Below are positions 1-10,639 of a stretch of 64,000 bases of DNA, piece after piece. The notes under the pieces are model-generated. The model did no database searches. It was given only the letters and a program-made list of their open reading frames with translations, and was not told the origin of the DNA. Position numbers and translations under genes: made by a program. How positions within the stretch are numbered: position 1 is the first letter of the stretch; each line of letters starts with the position of its first letter. The DNA is from Ochotona curzoniae (taxonomy: Eukaryota > Chordata > Mammalia > Lagomorpha > Ochotonidae). The stretch lies in the NCBI RefSeq assembly GCF_017591425.1, contig NW_024466512.1, positions 19,893,501-19,957,500 of the forward strand. The letters are read 5' to 3'.

Positions 1-40
1 CCGATCTTGTTTCTCTGCCTTTCAAATAAGTAAATCTTGT
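1..40 (+). repeat. C-type SINE tail, cut by window start
   Basis: The first bases match the 3' end of the local SINE family, with 'TCTCTGCCTTTCAAATAAGT' followed by AAATCTT. The body lies left of the window. Confidence 0.6.
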
Positions 41-113
41 TTAAATGCAATTTTTAAAGTATTGAAGATCTCTTTTATTATTATAAGAGAACATGGGGTC
101 TGCAGAATTTTTT

Positions 114-285
114 TTAAAGATTTATTTATTTTTATTGGAAAGGCAGATATATGGAGAAGAGGAGAGACAGTGAGAAAGATCTTCCATCCAATGATTCACT
201 TCCCAAGTGAGCACAACGGCTGATGCTATGCCAATCCAAAGCCAGGATCCAGGAACTTCTTCCAGGCCTCCCACACAGGCCATGC
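114..285 (-). repeat. C-type SINE, 3' half only
   Basis: This reverse-orientation copy begins at the tail (AAAGATTTATTTATTTTTATTG) and runs through the GAAGATCTTCCATCC block to the middle of the consensus, where it stops. The 5' (tRNA-like) half is missing. Confidence 0.8.
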
Positions 286-364
286 CACTGGTTCATTTTT
301 AAAAGTCGAAACTTCCCATTCCCACCTGCAGGGTTGAATACTTAAGCATATGTTCACCACCCCA

Positions 365-565
365 CTTTGATAGCATTCATCACAATTGAAATTCTAGATG
401 CATCTTTATGATTTTTAAAGCAATATGTGTCTTCCTCTAAAACTCACTAAAGACAAGGAGCATGTGTGGTTTACCCACAGCTGCATCTCCAGATCTCAAC
501 AGAGCAAGTGATACACACCGGTAAGTTGGTAAGTTAACAAATATTCGTTCAGTGTATTCAGTAAG
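365..565 (+). repeat. L2-type LINE 3' fragment
   Basis: The order of motifs (TTCATCACAATTGAAATT, then CTCACTAAAGACAAGGAGCATG, CTGCATCTCCAGATC, and AACAAATATTCGTTCAGTG) follows the 3' end of mammalian L2 elements as I remember it. It is diverged and partial. Confidence 0.5.
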
Positions 566-627
566 CACATGAAGGCCCTGAAAAAGCAACCAGTGATTGA
601 GTAGCTGGGCTTGTATGCCTGGCTTTC

Positions 628-698
628 CAAAATTTTTGCACCAGTATGAACTCATTTTTGAATCCATTTGCCCCATGAACCTTTTGAAGTACCCTCCC
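628..698 (-). mobile_element. Palindromic MITE-like element, one end (copy 1)
   Basis: The segment contains TTTTTGCACCAG, a diverged middle, and CCATGAACCTTTTGAAGTAC at the end. This is the reverse complement of the left end of the copies at 9721, 26221 and 27892. Only one terminal half is present. Confidence 0.5.
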
Positions 699-3600
699 TC
701 ACAGTTTGGAACACACGGCTTGCCCCTACCAATCCTTTTGCCTAGACCGAATTCCTTAACTTAGGAAAAAAAGAAAGGATCAAGCTGGCGTTACTGAACT
801 CCACTCCACGGTAATTGACTGGATGGAGGACACATGGTCAAAGTTAGGCCAATCAGAGTCTTTTTTTTTTTTTTTTCCCTCAGTGATCTGAGAATGGGAC
901 CCTTAAGGCAAACAGTCTCAGGTGAGTCTAGAATTGAAGGACTGGCAGAGACTGGGGCCGTGGAGCATTCCTACTGTGTGAGTGCAGACACAGAGCACAA
1001 CTCTGCCATCAACGAGTGAAACAAACACCCTCTGTTGGGCAGAGAAACAACAGGAAGAACGTGCCACTATACTCCTCCAGAGAAACCCAGAGGCCTGCGG
1101 AGTCCGTGAGACACGCCTTACGTCAGGCCTAAGGCTCCCCCTCCTCTTGAGCCAGCTCAGCTTCTAGTCCTGGTTAACCAGAGTCTTCACCAAGACCTGC
1201 GCTATTCGCATACAGGAAGCAAGATGCATCAAGTTGAGCACAATAGTCTGCTGATGATGGTGCTAATCCCAGCCAGATTTGTCCAGGCAGGAAAACCCAG
1301 CCTGCTACAGCAAGGAGGGAACCAATCCTGAGGTCACCTTCCGCTTTAGATAGAAAAGGGGTAGGGCTGCAGTTGGAGCTAGACTTGACGTTAAGAATCT
1401 TGAATCATTCATCCAAGAGAAACTTGTGGATTTCAACATGACTGTAAAGGACAGTCATGTCTATGATATTTCTGAATACAGAACTGAAAGGAAAAAAAAA
1501 AACCAAGACCAGTCAAACCAAAAACAGACTCATATTTTGATTATTTGTGGCCTCAGGCTATTTTTAAAGAAACTGCCTTTGAATTTCCCAAGGGATTTCC
1601 ACACTCCCCCCCGCCCCCCGCCTTTTCTATTCCTTTTCTTTTTTTTTTTTTTTCTGGCTCCTGGAAAATCCAGAGAATTTTGAAAAAGAAAATCTGTTGT
1701 GATTTATGGTCACAATGGGTCTATACAGACAGATTCTTTATAGCACACTGATGCTGATAACCCCCACCAGGCTGGAACACACCTCCAAGGGTCGTGGTAA
1801 TTGAGAGGGATGCTAGGACACCGTCTACGCTCTGGTTCCTGAAGGTTTTGAGTACACAGTGCACTAGAGTAGGGGACCAGATTTCTAGTCAGGGTTAGAG
1901 CCACAACCCAGAGTTAGGAAACTATATATACTTATTATTTTCCCTGTGTGAGTCTGTGTCCTTGTCCTCTACAGCTGTACCAGTTACCAGATTTCCTTCC
2001 TGAATTCCAGGGGCATGCTCATTTATCAAGGCTGGAATTCCAAGTGATTGCATGAAAGAGTTCTGCTGTCCAAGGACCCTCATAAGAGGGTCTGCGACAA
2101 TCAGTGACACCATGCAAGGACACATGCCTCCGTGTTGCGGATGGACATGCCTGATCAGGCATCAGATAAATGGCTTCTACTACCGCGTCTTTTGGCAGAG
2201 CGGGAGGGGTCTGCTCTGTGGCTGACATCAGTGAACAGCAGAGCTGAGCAGACAGCAACTCCTGCACCCTCATCCTGGTCCGGTGTTCTTAGAAACCGAG
2301 GACAAGAGAAGCCTGGCCAGCAGTTTGCTTCCCTGGGAAGATTGGGCCTCCCTGTGTGCTTTCAATTTAGGAAAAACCACCCTCCAACATATAGAAAAGT
2401 ATTAGAGCCAACTGAGAGAGGAGAAGAAGAAAAAGACAGAGGAAGGAGGATTAGGAGGAGGAGTATAGCGCAGGTAGCCTGGACCAATCATGGCCTGTGC
2501 ACTGGCATTTTCCTTCCAGGCCGTCCTGTTCTCTCTGTCAGAGGTCACCCCTCAGCAGTGACTGCACACACCAGCTACAGCAGTTATAGCTGCTGAAAAC
2601 CTCTATGGCCAGGAGGGGGCCCCAAACAGCACTCCAACTTGCTGATTTCCTGGTAATCAGTGGCTTAGACCTCAAGCTAACAGTCACCCACCATTGTAGG
2701 TAGAACATTAAAAAGACCAGAAGCAAAGTTCCCCAGAGACCAGAGCCAGGTAGTGGGTCCACGGTCACAAGACTGACACCAAGCTGGGGTGTGTCCCGCT
2801 GCGAGACTTGGTGCTCCAACTTCTGCCACTCAACGGTAACAGCACCTACTGGGATTGGCTGAGATGCTGCTCGTTTTAGAAGACAAGTGTCAGTGAGTGC
2901 TTGGCCTTAGGGAGGTCTAGGCTGACTGGGGAGTGAGAGCTGGCAGGTGGCAGGCTACAGGCCACAGGATGGCAGAAATGAGGGTAGGCTGGGGCTGGGA
3001 AGGAGCAGGGTGGTATGGAAGGAAAGTCTGCACTCCTGACTCTCGAGATCCTCCCAGGGCTTTGTACTGGGTATGCAGCCACGGCCTACGTACAGGGAGG
3101 GAAGTCAGATTACACAGGAAACACATGAGGGTCTGGCCACTGTAGTGGGGCAATAAATGAATGGATGAGCCGTTGCCGTGGACTGTCTGGGGAGGAAGAG
3201 GGGATTAGGCATGCACTTTGCTTAGCACTCGGCAGTGCTCAGTGCTCTGTTGTGTGTTGTCATCCTTGGAGTGGTCTCAGAGACCCTACATGGCACAGCA
3301 GGTGGTACCCATGGCCCTGCCTTGGAGGGCTGTTCAGTCCTCCTTGCTGGGGAACCCAGGTGACTTGCAATGCTCATGTGAACGGAGGATTGCAGCCAAA
3401 GGACCCAGGAGCGTGACACGCTGCAAGCTTGTGGGTTGGACCATGTGACAAGCTTGCCCTCCTGCTCGTCAATGGGGAAACTGCTGCTCTGGGACTAACT
3501 GGCTGTGGGGTGTCAGGCAGCTTGCTCAGCTTGTTTCCTGCCTGTGTAAGAGAGAGGAGGAAAAAAGCAAGCCCTCCGGTTATCCTGGTCCAGACTGGTG

Positions 3601-4734
3601 TGATTAGTGGGCGGGGTGGGATTCCAGGTAGGAGGAAAGTCAGAAGGAAATCGCTGGGGGTGCCCTGGGTGACTGCTGTGATTCACAAGTTCTTCCTTCC
3701 CTCCAATTGCTAAACACCAACTCCCCTCCCCAGTGGTTTCTCCAGGTTAATTAGCTCCTCTGGGATGCTTTGGCAGCCACAGGGGAAGAGCAGCATGCCG
3801 TCACCCCCAGGCCATCCCAATTCAGCATCAAGAAGGCAGTGCCTTCCCAGGTTCTGGGGCTCCGCCTGAGGGCCTGTCTTGGGATTCCCAACCCTTTGCG
3901 GAACCAGCCCGCCCACCCAAGGTCAGCACATGCAGGGTGTTCCTCTCATCTCCACATCCTGTGTTGCCTGGACCCCAGCACACTGGAAACGCGTGGTGGT
4001 CCCCTGCACCTAGCAAGCCCTGTATGCATACAAAGTCTAGTACAATAAGATCACAAGAATCCCCTTCCCACTTCACATGTTTCTCATTGGTCCATGGTCA
4101 CAAAGCTTTATTGTAATTGTGAAACAATTGGATTAGTTAGGAAAATATTACTCCCTGAAATATTTGAAAGCAGAATGGGAAAAATGTGGAACTAGACGTG
4201 GGGGTTGATGGGGAGGCGGGGAGAGCTACATTGAATTAAATAATAACTCTGCCCCAAGTGCCAAGATGCACAAGTGGCTTGCAAAGCCCACTTTCCAGGC
4301 CACACAGGGAAGAGTAGAGACAGAAGGCTGGAGCCTGGAGCCCCGTGGATTTTCCCACCATTGTATGCTGCCTTCCCTGCTGCCCAGGTCTCCGGGGAGT
4401 CCTGGCTGTCTTAGGGCATTGGCGTGCAGGAGTCTGTGGAACTCTGTCCTTGGTACATGATGTCACAGTAGTTACACAGGCCCGGATCGATGGACTCCCC
4501 CGGCGGAGGATCGATCCTCTTTCCTAGGGGAGCTGGCCTTCTGTGGCTAGCGGGGGAAGGGAGGAGGGGGAGGGGGGTTGGGGGCAGGTTGCTCCTTGCA
4601 AACCGGCTGCCCTCCTACAGCCGGCTATCAGTTATTTTCCTCCTGGGATAGGAGTGGTAGGGGGAGCTTAGAGTTGGGACCAAAAGGCACAAACCCGGAA
4701 CGCTGGGGGGCATGGAGAGGGTTCTCTGGGTTCA
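699..4734. other. 5' flanking DNA, no gene seen
   Basis: This is largely unique sequence upstream of the promoter. It holds a T tract at about 861-876, a C-rich then T-rich tract at 1605-1654, an AT-rich patch at 4081-4200 with ATTGG, ATTGT and CAATTG motifs, and a perfect 14-base palindrome at 4506-4519. I saw no exon of a neighbouring gene and no convincing bidirectional transcript. Confidence 0.6.
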
Positions 4735-5437
4735 CTCCCCGCGCCCCACCGCCCTTCCAAGCCACCCGGAGGGGTGTGTGCCTGTGTGTGCTGGGAGAAC
4801 ACGCCCAGCACCGCGCCAGGCCGCGGGCCGCCCTCGGTGCCCGGGTTGGGGGGGCGCGCCGGCCCACCCCCACCGCTCGGGACGCGGCTGCAGCCCCCTT
4901 CCCGGCGCCGCGAGCCCCTCCCCCGGCCGCCGGGAGCCCCTCCCCGCGCGCTCCGCTCCCTCCCCTCCCTTCCCCCGGCTGCCGTCCGGCCCTGCCTCCT
5001 CCTCCGCCTCCTGCGCGCACAGCCTCCGCCAGCGCCGAGCCCCCCGGAGCCCGAGCGCGGCTCAGGGGCGCCGCCGGCCCCTCCCCAGCGCGCTGACAGC
5101 AGGCTCCGGGGCCCCCGCCCCGTGCCCTCGCCAGCGGGACACACCCCCGCCCCTCCTCTGCTGCGCCAGTTCCCGCCGGACCCCACCGGGCGCCGGAGAG
5201 AAGCGGCGGGCGATCCGAGCGCGGCGGCGGCGGCGCGGGAGGCAAGGCGGGCGCGGGGCGGGCTCGCGGGAAGTCGCCCGGCGCACGGAGCCCCCGTGCC
5301 CTCCGGGATCGTCTCCTGCCCCGAGGTCCGAATTGTGCGCGTCGGGAACCTCGGGCAGCGATCAGCGCGCAAGGCCGAGGTGGCGGGTGGCCCCAGGACC
5401 TGGGCAGCGGGAGAAGGAAAGCCGGAGCCCGGCCGGG

Positions 5438-5488
5438 ATGAGAAGGTGACGCCGCCGGGGGGCGCCACTCGCTGTGCTGGGGGAAAAG
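5438..5488 (+). other. SH3PXD2A: SH3PXD2A 5' UTR (3' part) with a three-codon upstream ORF
   Basis: This is the segment just upstream of the start codon. An ATG at 5438 opens a minimal upstream ORF, Met-Arg-Arg-stop, ending with TGA at 5447-5449. Its frame is the frame of the main ORF, so that TGA is also the in-frame stop that rules out an N-terminal extension from any upstream ATG. Between the stop and the main ATG there is a GTG at 5474 in frame, which could only add five residues by non-AUG initiation. The 5' limit of the UTR exon is unknown. Confidence 0.75.
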
Positions 5489-5560
5489 ATGCTCGCCTAC
5501 TGCGTGCAGGACGCCACCGTGGTGGACGTGGAGAAGCGGAGGAACCCCTCCAAGCACTAT
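5489..5560 (+). CDS. SH3PXD2A: SH3PXD2A coding exon 1 (residues 1-24, start of PX domain)
   Basis: SH3PXD2A (TKS5/FISH) is a Src-substrate adaptor that organises podosomes and invadopodia. Its N-terminal PX domain binds PI3P and PI(3,4)P2, and five SH3 domains follow. This exon encodes 24 residues beginning MLAYCVQDATVVDVEKRRN and ending in PSKHY, which I recognise as the TKS5 N-terminus; the paralogue SH3PXD2B starts differently. The ATG at 5489 has A at -3 (good context), and an in-frame TGA lies 40 bases upstream. The exon ends in phase 0 at a consensus donor, TAT|GTGAGT (5561-5566). It sits at the 3' edge of the CpG island, as expected for a first coding exon. Translation must continue at 57756 after a 52 kb intron; reading through the donor gives only an unrelated short tail. 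Confidence 0.95.
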
Positions 5561-5738
5561 GTGAGTACTGCCCTGGCGGGCCCTGCGAGAGGCCGGCTGG
5601 GGGTCCCGGGAGGGCCCGGGTGGTTCTCGCTGCCCGCGCTGTGCACCCGCAGAGCTCAGAGCCCACGGGCGGCCCGGGTTTGGAGTTTCTCCACCGGGCT
5701 GTGATTTCCAGGGAAGTCTTTTCTGCTCCTTCTGCACT

Positions 5739-5766
5739 CCCCCCCCCCCACCCCCCCCCCCCCCCC
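5739..5766 (+). repeat. Poly-C tract (C11-A-C16) near intron 1 start
   Basis: Eleven C, one A, then sixteen C. It lies 180 bases after the exon 1 donor. On the opposite strand it is a run of G long enough for quadruplex structures, and it is a likely length polymorphism and sequencing-error site. Confidence 0.9.
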
Positions 5767-5865
5767 GCATCCCGCTGCCCCGTTTCTTTTTTTGGCATTG
5801 GAATTGGCAAGTGGCTGCCCTTGTCTGTCACAACGGTGAGGTCATATGTCCGCCTGAGCTTTGAT

Positions 5866-5886
5866 GGGTGGGTGGGTGGGTGGGGG
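5866..5886 (+). promoter_or_regulatory. Strong intramolecular G-quadruplex motif
   Basis: Five G-runs (GGG four times, then GGGGG) are separated by single T loops. Three-G runs with one-base T loops form among the most stable parallel quadruplexes known. The motif is on the coding (non-template) strand about 300 bases past exon 1, so it would be present in the nascent pre-mRNA and could favour an R-loop or pausing. Function is inference. Confidence 0.7.
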
Positions 5887-7284
5887 AGCTCTTGTCAGCC
5901 CCTCGCCGGGCAGCCCCCTGGGGTCGAGGAGCCTCGGGGATTCACTGCACGCAGGCCTAGCTGATCCTTCTCCCGCCCCCCGCCCCCAGGCTTGGCGGGG
6001 AGAAGGAGTCTGGCGCGCTGTCCCCCTGCTCCTGTAGGGCTCCCTGACCTCCCCTTGGTTCCCCAGGTCAGGGTAAGGGGCGGAGGCGAAAGGAGGCTGC
6101 CGCGCCCCCTGCTCCACCTCCATCCTGGGCACTGAGCCCCTGATTTCCTTCTTAAAGCCATTGTGTCCGCCGGTGTGAGGAGAATTGTGGCTTTTCCTTT
6201 TATCCCTCCTCTGGACGTGACCCTTAACCGGGTTCATTTCCTCTTAAGTGATGCGCTGTCTCCAGACACCGGGAGGCAACTGCTGGCTGTGGTCCCGCAG
6301 GAACGGCCGGCCGCCCCTCCCCCTTCCTGCCCCAGATTTAATGAGGAGAGTGAAGGTTGGCCCGGCCTGCGCTCCAGGGTCTGGGCCATAGCCCCCTTTC
6401 ATCTCAGCTGGCCCTGTCTTCCCATCTTTCACACCTTGCCACGTAAATACGTTGTCCTTGACACCCGAGTCCACCTGTCTAAGCGGCGTCTGGGCTCCTG
6501 AAGTTGAGAGGAAAGGGACTCACAAGGACAGAGGATCGGCAGCCTGCATCTTATTTGCAAATGAGCATTTCAGATGCTCAAAGCATTAATTTCAGCAATT
6601 AAAACAAGCTGTCAGTGGCTGCCCTAGATTGTGTGTTGGTCTCCAAAGTGCCTTTTATTTCCCTGTTGGAGGGGAACTGGAGTTGGTGGTGAGACCGGCC
6701 TCAGGCTACTCATGCTGCCTTCTTCAGCAGCAGCTTTGAGTGCTGGGTTTCCTTCCAGCTGAGCAAGCAGGGTAAGGCCCAGGTTAGGGAATGAGGTCAA
6801 AGTGGAGGTTGGTTGCTGACCAGACAGGGAAGAGGTACAACCCAGGGTGGGGTGGGGGTAGGGGAAGTTGTCCCTGGCACTGATCTTCCACTACAGTTAG
6901 AAGAAAGCTGTTTTTTGGAGGGCCTGGCCACCCCATGTGGAGGGATCGGATGTCCGTAAGCAGCATCTCAGGATTTATTATCAAGTCAGCCTTCCTAATC
7001 CCATGTCTCAAATGTTGCAGGCTAATTTTGAATGGCTCTCTTTGCTATCCCTCCATTGTGCTTGGCAGCCTGGCCTTGCTTTCACCAGATGGCACTCTCT
7101 GCCCTGAAACCCAGGCAGGTTCTGGGTTTTAGACCAAAACATGGACTCTTAGCTTGAACCAATGAGGCCCAGGGTCATGGATGCAGGGCCCACTGGCAAC
7201 AAACCAGCAGGAGGCTGGCACAGGAGTCGGGGACCCGCTCACTGCTGGTAGTGCCTCAAAGGCAGCTAGTTCTTGGGACTCAGG

Positions 7285-7492
7285 TAAACTGGTTCAAAGT
7301 TCGACTCGGCCGCCAATTAGCTGTACCACCTTGGGCCAGGTCTTCAACCTCCTCGGGTCTTCAAGTGAGGGTAATAATAATGCATTCTCCCTAGGGCAGT
7401 GGGGAGAATTAAATGAGATCATCTATGTGCAGCACTTAGCCCACCCAGTTCCTGGCACAGAACAGGCACTCATTACATGACTGCTTATTACT
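7285..7492 (+). repeat. MIR SINE
   Basis: This copy follows the MIR consensus order. It has a GTTCAAAGTTCGACTC box-B-like part, then TACCACCTTGGGCCAGGTC, then GAATTAAATGAGATCATC, and finally CCTGGCACAGAACAGGCACTC. It is ancient and nearly full length. Confidence 0.8.
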
Positions 7493-9720
7493 GGTACGAT
7501 TCTGACTAAGAAAGTCCTTTTTTGAAAAGCAGCTATTAATGGTCTGGCTAAGAGGAAGAAAGATTCCTGGTGCAGAGATGGAGAATAACTTGTTCTGTAC
7601 GGAAAAGACAAAAGAAGTGCTGTCCAGTTCCCTTGAAGCAATCATTTCCTCTCTTGCTAACAGACAGAGTACTTCCCGGGCCATCTCGGCTTCCCCTGTT
7701 AAGAAAAGATGACTTTATGTTTGGGGAAGGGAGTGATGTCAGTGACCAGATGGGACTAGACCGAGCTCTGAGCTAAGATTCTAGAAAACAATGAGAGGAG
7801 GAAGGGCTGTATGTTGTGGGATCATGGAGCTGGCAGGAATGTAAGGATTTATTTGCCCTCCCTGCTTCGCCCACCAGTTCCCCAGTTTACAGATGAGAAA
7901 ATAGAACCAGATACCCAGCAGGTCACAGCACCTGGGGCTGTCTGGCTTCTTGCCTAAGGTGTGGGTTTCACTCTTTCAGCATATACTAGGTCTGTTTGGG
8001 GTTGACCAGGAAGACAAGTACCGAGTAGTGGAGAGGTTCCTACACATTTAGGGCATGAATGGATAACCTAGGGTGTCTGACAGCAGGAAGAGTGTGATGG
8101 GTCCAAGAAGGGCAGGAGGAGCCAGCTAGGGGAGCCTGTGGCCTCCAAGGCTTTAGAGTGCCCTCTGTTGTGGCCTTTTCACAGTGAATAACCCATGCCT
8201 TCAGGTCAAGTGCTGTGGGGAAGGCACTCTGGCATGGTTAGCTGGTAGAGCTAGTGGCGTCCAGATCCACGGATGCTCTGGTGCTGCAGAAGCAGGCCTG
8301 CTCCCAGCCTCTCCTTCCATCACTGGGGAGTTTGGAGTCTGTGGTTTGGTTAAATTGCAGAGCAGAGAGGTTTTATTGGATATGCACATTAGCTGGAGCT
8401 AGCTGATGAGAGGCCTGGGGCCTAGCTCCGCGATGCTGGGGACACACTGCAGAGGTCCTCTTGGGACATGCAGTGAAGGACACACTCCTCCCCACCCGAA
8501 GGGGCAGCCACTCCCACCCCGAGTGTCTTAAGACAGGTAGCTTGAGTAACCTCCATCATTGGATTAGTAGAGCCAGCCCCCTTGAGCTTCCTTCCTTCTT
8601 TGGACTGGCTGGGGTCAGGAGGGCAGCTGTTCCATATCAGCCCCTTGGCATGGTGCTGGGCTCCTCTCCCAGTTTGTCTGAGCTGCCGAGGAGACAGTGG
8701 GTAAACTGTCTGTGGCCTCAGACCACTTGCCTTTAAAGTGGTCCCAATGATACTGGATGCAGGCTGCGGCTTCCTTCCCTTGAAGGTTTTCCAAGAAGGA
8801 ATCCGAGTTTGGTGCTGCATAATTCTTTGTACTCCCATGTACGTGTTGGTATTGGTCAAGGCGTATGGCAGAGAGAGAAGCTCATTAATCTAAAGCAAAC
8901 AAGAAATTATGTCTGTTTGGGTTTGGGAGGTGTTGTGCTTTCACAGTCGTTTCCTCTCCTGATTGTTTATTTCAGACGGATACCAGTCGTGAATGCTCTG
9001 ATCCTGCACAGGACTTGTTAGAGAACACAACTAGTAGCTAGGATGTTACCATCCATGGAGCCAAGCCCTGGCCATACATGTGTTGATGGGATTCCAGCAT
9101 GGGGGCAGGTTATTTGATTTTTTTTTTTGGCACATGGGCTAACTTGGTCCTGGCGAGGGGAACTAGCTCACAGCACAAGGCAGGCTTGGGTCAATGTAGG
9201 TCAGTTCACCTCCCAGGGAGGCCATGGCTAAGATGGGATGCCCTTTCCTTGGGTGGGGAGGCCAGGCTCAGGCCCATGTGACAGTGAAGGAGCAATGTAG
9301 AGTGGTGTTAAATGTAGGATCCACCCTATGGCGATAACTCATTCTCCTGTGTTTAGATTATCACAGATTTTGGTCTTGGCCCTGGCAGCTACATTTTTGG
9401 GAATTGGCCTCAAACTCATTCGTCTCTAGGCCCTTCTTCACCCCCACCCCCAACTCCACACCCAAGCCCCTAGACCTTAACCACAGCCTCCCAGGAGTTA
9501 GGTTGTACAGAGCCAATTCTGGTATAAGGTGTGTGGTGCTGGGCACCCCAGGGCTTGGGTCCCACCTCAGGCACTCCCTTGCCCCATACCTTTGGGCTGA
9601 TTGCCCTGCACCTCACTGTCCTCATCTGTACCCTCAAGAGGCTATTTTGGGGAAATATTTGAGATTATTTGAAGTGATGCTTCTGCCCTGTACCTATCCC
9701 CCAATCTAGTCATCACTGTT

Positions 9721-9835
9721 TGAAAAAATATTTCAAAAAGTTGATAAGAAAGTGGTACTAAAATGTTTCTTTTTGATACAAAAAAATTGGAATCCATGCA
9801 TAGCTTGTGCTTAATAGGAATTTCTCATGGTTGTT
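9721..9835 (+). mobile_element. Palindromic MITE-like element (copy 2)
   Basis: It contains ATATTTCAAAAAGTTGATAAG, then TTTTTGATACAAAAAAATTG and GGAATCCATGCATAG, in the same order as the copy at 27892. It is truncated and diverged, and the right half is replaced by other sequence before the SINE at 9843. Confidence 0.5.
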
Positions 9836-9842
9836 TAGATCT

Positions 9843-10134
9843 TAAAATTTATTTTTAGTTTTTTTTAGAAAGATGTAGAATGATAGAGACAGAGACAGGT
9901 GGAGATAGAATTTCATCCACTGGTTGCAGAAGGTTAGGTTGGGCCAAGAGGAACTTGGGAGCCAGAAACTCAGTCCAGATCTCCCACACAGGTATCCGGA
10001 AACCAGTTACTTGAACCTTCACTGCTGCTGCCTAGGGTGTGCACCAGCAGGATGTGGAGATGGAGAGTGGAGCTAGGTTGCGGACCCAGGCATCCCAAGC
10101 AACATCTTAACTGCGAGGCCAGATGCTCTGCCCC
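9843..10134 (-). repeat. Old C-type SINE
   Basis: A diverged reverse copy with the TTTATTTTTAG tail, CATCCACTGGTT, GGAGCCAGAAACTCAGTCC, and an end at CATCTTAACTGCGAGGCCAG. It belongs to an older subfamily than the copy at 11744, without the GAAGATCTTCC block intact. Confidence 0.75.
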
Positions 10135-10554
10135 TCTGTGACCCTTTTGAAGACCTGTTGTATGCTAGTTTCCATCTAGTATTCCTTGTCACCAAAGCAC
10201 CGAAATACATTTAGCATGCCCTAGGTGACACTGAGAAGAAAGGGAAGACGAAGGCAGAAAGGAAGCCCAGCTGTTCCTAGTCTGATGGGAAACTGGGCCC
10301 CATGCCCCATGGACAACACCCAACACACACGAGGAACAGATAAACACAGAGCAGCTGTTCAGGCCTGGAGTGGATTCTGGACCTGAGCTGGGGGACCTAA
10401 TGAGGGTGTTCCAGGGAGCTAAGCAGGAGAAGGCAAAAAAAGTGGTTGGGAGAGGAGAGACAGGTCTTCCAGGGACAGGCAAGGTCAGAGAAGATCTTAT
10501 CTCCAAGGTCAGGGCTCCACTCGAGTTAGCCCTGTTCCCTACTTTTCCTCTGTA

Positions 10555-10558
<4 letters not shown>

Positions 10559-10630
<72 letters not shown>
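10559..10630 (+). repeat. Compound microsatellite (TC)17(AC)19
   Basis: An uninterrupted TC run at 10559-10592 is followed directly by an uninterrupted AC run at 10593-10630. The purity suggests an actively mutating, polymorphic locus. Confidence 0.97.
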
Positions 10631-10633
<3 letters not shown>

Positions 10634-10639
10634 AACAGT

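Larger units (their letters stand above)
4735..5660 (+). promoter_or_regulatory. SH3PXD2A: CpG-island promoter of SH3PXD2A
   Basis: This stretch is very GC-rich and dense in CpG, in sharp contrast to the CpG-poor flanks, and it ends just past coding exon 1. It lacks a convincing TATA box. GC-box (Sp1/KLF-type) matches are visible at 5111-5121, 5144-5153 and 5253-5262, and a short run of GCG triplets lies at 5221-5235. This is the layout of a broad, TATA-less housekeeping-type promoter. The transcription start cannot be fixed from sequence; it probably lies between about 4900 and 5400. CpG density tails off gradually to about 6130, inside the intron. Many long open frames on both strands here are a by-product of the low stop-codon frequency in GC-rich DNA. 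Confidence 0.85.
5567..9720. other. Proximal intron 1, mostly unique
   Basis: The GC-rich shoulder runs to about 6330, then ordinary sequence follows. An AT-rich patch at 6541-6640, with ATTTGCAAAT, ATTAAT and CAATTAAA motifs, stands out from its GC-rich surroundings as a possible conserved element. MIR remnants lie at 7285-7492 (plus) and 7838-7960 (minus). No exon is seen. Confidence 0.6.

Noticed and set aside
5474..5704. Single-exon reading of the first SH3PXD2A exon through the donor
   Set aside because: The known protein continues with [10 protein letters not shown], which is found at 57756 behind a consensus acceptor; the read-through tail is unrelated.
4628..5770. Divergent minus-strand gene at a bidirectional promoter
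   Set aside because: No splice donor with recognisable coding sequence on the minus strand; an antisense non-coding transcript cannot be excluded but is not supported.
4578..5964. Long overlapping open frames (170-396 codons) on both strands in the promoter region
   Set aside because: They are proline, arginine and glycine-rich, occur in several frames at once, and disappear outside the CpG island: the result of few stop codons in GC-rich DNA.
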